Of a stretch of DNA of 64,000 nucleotides, positions 62,538 to 64,000 are shown in pieces; position 1 is the stretch's first letter, and every line of letters begins with the position of its first letter. This DNA is from JBBBNV01 sp037137075. GTDB taxonomy: Bacteria > Bacillota > Bacilli > Paenibacillales > NBRC-103111. Position numbers and translations under genes: made by a program. The notes beneath the pieces are model-generated. The model searched no databases. It was not told the DNA's origin and saw only the letters and a list, made by a program, of their open reading frames with translations. The stretch lies in contig NZ_JBBBNV010000003.1 in the NCBI RefSeq assembly GCF_037137075.1, positions 160,465 to 224,464 on the forward strand, in the 5' to 3' direction.

Positions 62538-62614
62538 TGGGGCGATCGAAGGGAATTGAACCCTCGAATGTCGGATCCACAAACCGATGCGTTAACCACT
62601 TCGCCACGATCGCC
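62538..62614 (-). tRNA. tRNA-His (anticodon GTG)
   Basis: The extra 5' G (position -1) faces C73, the His identity pair. Anticodon loop TTGTGGA, CCA encoded. Confidence 0.95.
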
Positions 62615-62630
62615 ACGGTATTAGATTACT

Positions 62631-62704
62631 TGGCAGGGGCAGCAGGAATTGAACCCACACTAACGGTTTTGGAGACCGCTGTTCTACCTTTAAACTATGC
62701 CCCT
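62631..62704 (-). tRNA. tRNA-Trp (anticodon CCA)
   Basis: Acceptor AGGGGCA/TGCCCCT, anticodon loop CTCCAAA, discriminator G, CCA encoded. Confidence 0.95.
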
Positions 62705-62711
62705 ATAAAAA

Positions 62712-62797
62712 TGGTGGAGGATGATGGATTCGAACCACCGAACTCGTCAGAGAACAGATTTACAGTCTGCTGCGTTTGGCCACTTCGCTAATCCTCC
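62712..62797 (-). tRNA. tRNA-Tyr (anticodon GTA)
   Basis: Class II tRNA with long variable arm, anticodon loop CTGTAAA, CCA encoded. Confidence 0.95.
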
Positions 62798-62813
62798 ACG
62801 CTATGAAGTTAAA

Positions 62814-62889
<76 letters not shown>

Positions 62890-62902
62890 ACATAATTCTA
62901 AA

Positions 62903-62978
<76 letters not shown>

Positions 62979-62996
62979 TTGTATGATGAAGTTAAA

Positions 62997-63073
62997 TGGC
63001 GGAGCCGACGGGATTCGAACCCGCGGTCTCCTGCGTGACAGGCAGGCATGTTAGGCCTCTACACCACGGCTCC
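62997..63073 (-). tRNA. tRNA-Asp (anticodon GTC)
   Basis: Acceptor GGAGCCG/CGGCTCC, discriminator G, anticodon loop CTGTCAC, CCA encoded. Confidence 0.95.
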
Positions 63074-63108
63074 GCGTTTGTTTCCGAAGTTCATCTTCGA
63101 AAATTAAG

Positions 63109-63182
<74 letters not shown>

Positions 63183-63196
63183 TCAATAATATTCTA

Positions 63197-63272
63197 TGGT
63201 GGAGGCTGAGGGGATCGAACCCCCGACCCTCTGCTTGTAAGGCAGATGCTCTCCCAGCTGAGCTAAGCCTCC
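63197..63272 (-). tRNA. tRNA-Val (anticodon TAC)
   Basis: Acceptor GGAGGCT/AGCCTCC, anticodon loop CTTACAA, CCA encoded. Confidence 0.95.
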
Positions 63273-63323
63273 AAATAAAGCAACGAAAATCAATATACCA
63301 TAAACTTACTTATATTGCAATAG

Positions 63324-63398
63324 TGGTGACCCGTAGGGGATTCGAACCCCTGTTACCTCCGTGAAAGGGAGGTGTCTTAACCCCTTGACCAACGGGCC
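63324..63398 (-). tRNA. tRNA-Glu (anticodon TTC)
   Basis: Acceptor GGCCCGT/ACGGGTC with one G-T pair, anticodon loop CTTTCAC, CCA encoded. Confidence 0.95.
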
Positions 63399-63408
63399 TT
63401 ACTAAGAA

Positions 63409-63497
63409 CGGAGAGAGAGGGATTCGAACCCTCGAGACGCTTGTGACGCCTACACGATTTCCAATCGTGCTCCTTCGGCCAACTCGGACACCTCTCC
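63409..63497 (-). tRNA. tRNA-Ser (anticodon GGA)
   Basis: Class II tRNA with long variable arm, anticodon loop TTGGAAA, discriminator G. CCA is not encoded. Confidence 0.95.
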
Positions 63498-63500
63498 ATA

Positions 63501-63576
63501 TGGCTCCCCGAACAGGACTCGAACCTGTGACAACTCGATTAACAGTCGAGTGCTCTACCAACTGAGCTATCAGGGA
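63501..63576 (-). tRNA. tRNA-Asn (anticodon GTT)
   Basis: Acceptor TCCCTGA/TCGGGGA, anticodon loop CTGTTAA, discriminator G, CCA encoded. First tRNA after 5S rRNA. Confidence 0.95.
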
Positions 63577-63627
63577 ATAGTGACTGTATGTTTTCACATC
63601 GCAGTCGCAACAAATATTTATTTGTCG

Positions 63628-63744
63628 GCTTGGCAACGTCCTACTCTCCCGGGACCCTGCGGTCCAAGTACCATCGGCGCTGGAAGGCTTAACGGTCGTG
63701 TTCGGGATGGGTACGCGTGGTTCCCTTCCGCCATCATCACCAAA
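63628..63744 (-). rRNA. rrf: 5S ribosomal RNA
   Basis: About 117 bases. On the minus strand it starts TTTGGTGATGATGGCGGAAG, contains the conserved CCATCCCGAACACG loop and ends GTTGCCAAGC. It lies between the 23S gene and tRNA-Asn. End positions are accurate to a few bases. Confidence 0.95.
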
Positions 63745-63930
63745 CCTGCAAGCTTTATGAAGCAAAGCTGCTTCGGAAGCTTGTTTTCTTCGAAGAGCTC
63801 CCTCTTCGAAAATGCTGCAAGAAAATCTCCAGCCTTATCCAAGGCATGCAGCTTCTTGCTCAAGGGATTCCTCCCTGAAAACTAGATACGAAACGTTCCA
63901 TCCATCCATGTTTGGTTAGCTGATGTATCT

Positions 63931-64000
63931 TGGATAAGCCCTCGACCGATTAGTATTCGTCAGCTCCACACGTTACCGCGCTTCCACCCCGAACCTATCT
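63931..64000 (-). rRNA. rrl: 23S ribosomal RNA, 3' end only
   Basis: On the minus strand the edge reads GTGGAGCTGACGAATACTAA and TCGGTCGAGGGCTTATCCAA, the standard 3' end of bacterial 23S rRNA. The rest lies beyond the window. The 23S-5S spacer (63745-63930) has paired GAAG-rich hairpins and CTAGTTTTCAGGGAGG, which suits rRNA processing. Confidence 0.93.

Noticed and set aside
63310..63885. Frames over 5S rRNA and the last tRNAs
   Set aside because: They overlap structural RNA genes on either strand.

Overview
The window looks like chromosomal DNA of a moderately GC-rich, spore-forming Bacillota of the Paenibacillaceae (Paenibacillus or a close relative). The reasons are the many strong AGGAGG-type ribosome binding sites, a LiaFSR/Psp envelope-stress operon, YesM/YesN-type sugar regulation, a WsfD-type membrane glycosyltransferase, a YjcZ-like 30-residue protein, and an rRNA-linked tRNA array in the same order as the Bacillus subtilis trnD cluster. 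Almost all genes, and the rrn operon at the right edge, are on the minus strand. I see no prophage, intact insertion sequence or CRISPR array.

Layout, left to right. 0-5 kb: a Fur-boxed gene of unknown function running off the left edge, then the parts of a membrane glycosylation system (WsfD-like GT, GtrA flippase, GtrB/CsbB-type GT2). 5-6.7 kb (+ strand): a small tail-anchored protein and a cation diffusion facilitator. 7-11.2 kb: copper homeostasis (secreted Cu-handling lipoprotein, CopA, CopZ, CsoR) with two CsoR operators. 11.3-15 kb: a response regulator with BTAD domain and an MHYT-PAS-GGDEF-EAL c-di-GMP enzyme. 15.2-16.6 kb: the manganese transporter MntH with an MntR-like operator. 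17-18.5 kb: a 29-residue membrane peptide and an AraC-type regulator. 18.7-23.2 kb: a redox cluster (ApbE flavin transferase, ferric-reductase-like membrane haem protein, two-component system, small exported protein). 23.5-24.7 kb: an orphan FliD-like protein. 25-30.2 kb: a composite Lia/Psp operon of seven genes. 30.4-37.9 kb: mixed genes (GNAT remnant, NlpC/P60 hydrolase, YjcZ-like peptide, orphan 7TM histidine kinase, MoaA, AAA ATPase, DCC protein).

38.2-58.8 kb is a plant-polysaccharide locus on one strand. A YesM/YesN-type two-component pair heads two permeases, a GH105 unsaturated-glucuronyl hydrolase and a solute-binding protein. A Gfo/Idh/MocA dehydrogenase follows. A second set comprises a YhcH-family sugar protein, a GH106-like rhamnosidase, two LplB/LplC-type permeases, a membrane-bound AraC regulator and a second binding protein. 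No ATP-binding subunit is encoded, so both transporters probably borrow a housekeeping ATPase such as MsmX. A Fur-controlled flavodoxin interrupts this region on the + strand. 59.3-61.5 kb holds a second copper ATPase without a visible CsoR operator. 61.9-64 kb is the end of an rRNA operon read right to left: the 23S 3' end, 5S, then 17 tRNA genes and a strong terminator.

A GC-rich palindromic repeat occurs in three good intergenic copies and two decayed ones. A 21-bp tandem array follows one binding-protein gene in its reading frame and varies only synonymously in that frame. These, with the redox cluster, the Lia/Psp operon and the orphan FliD-like gene, are the observations I would follow up first.
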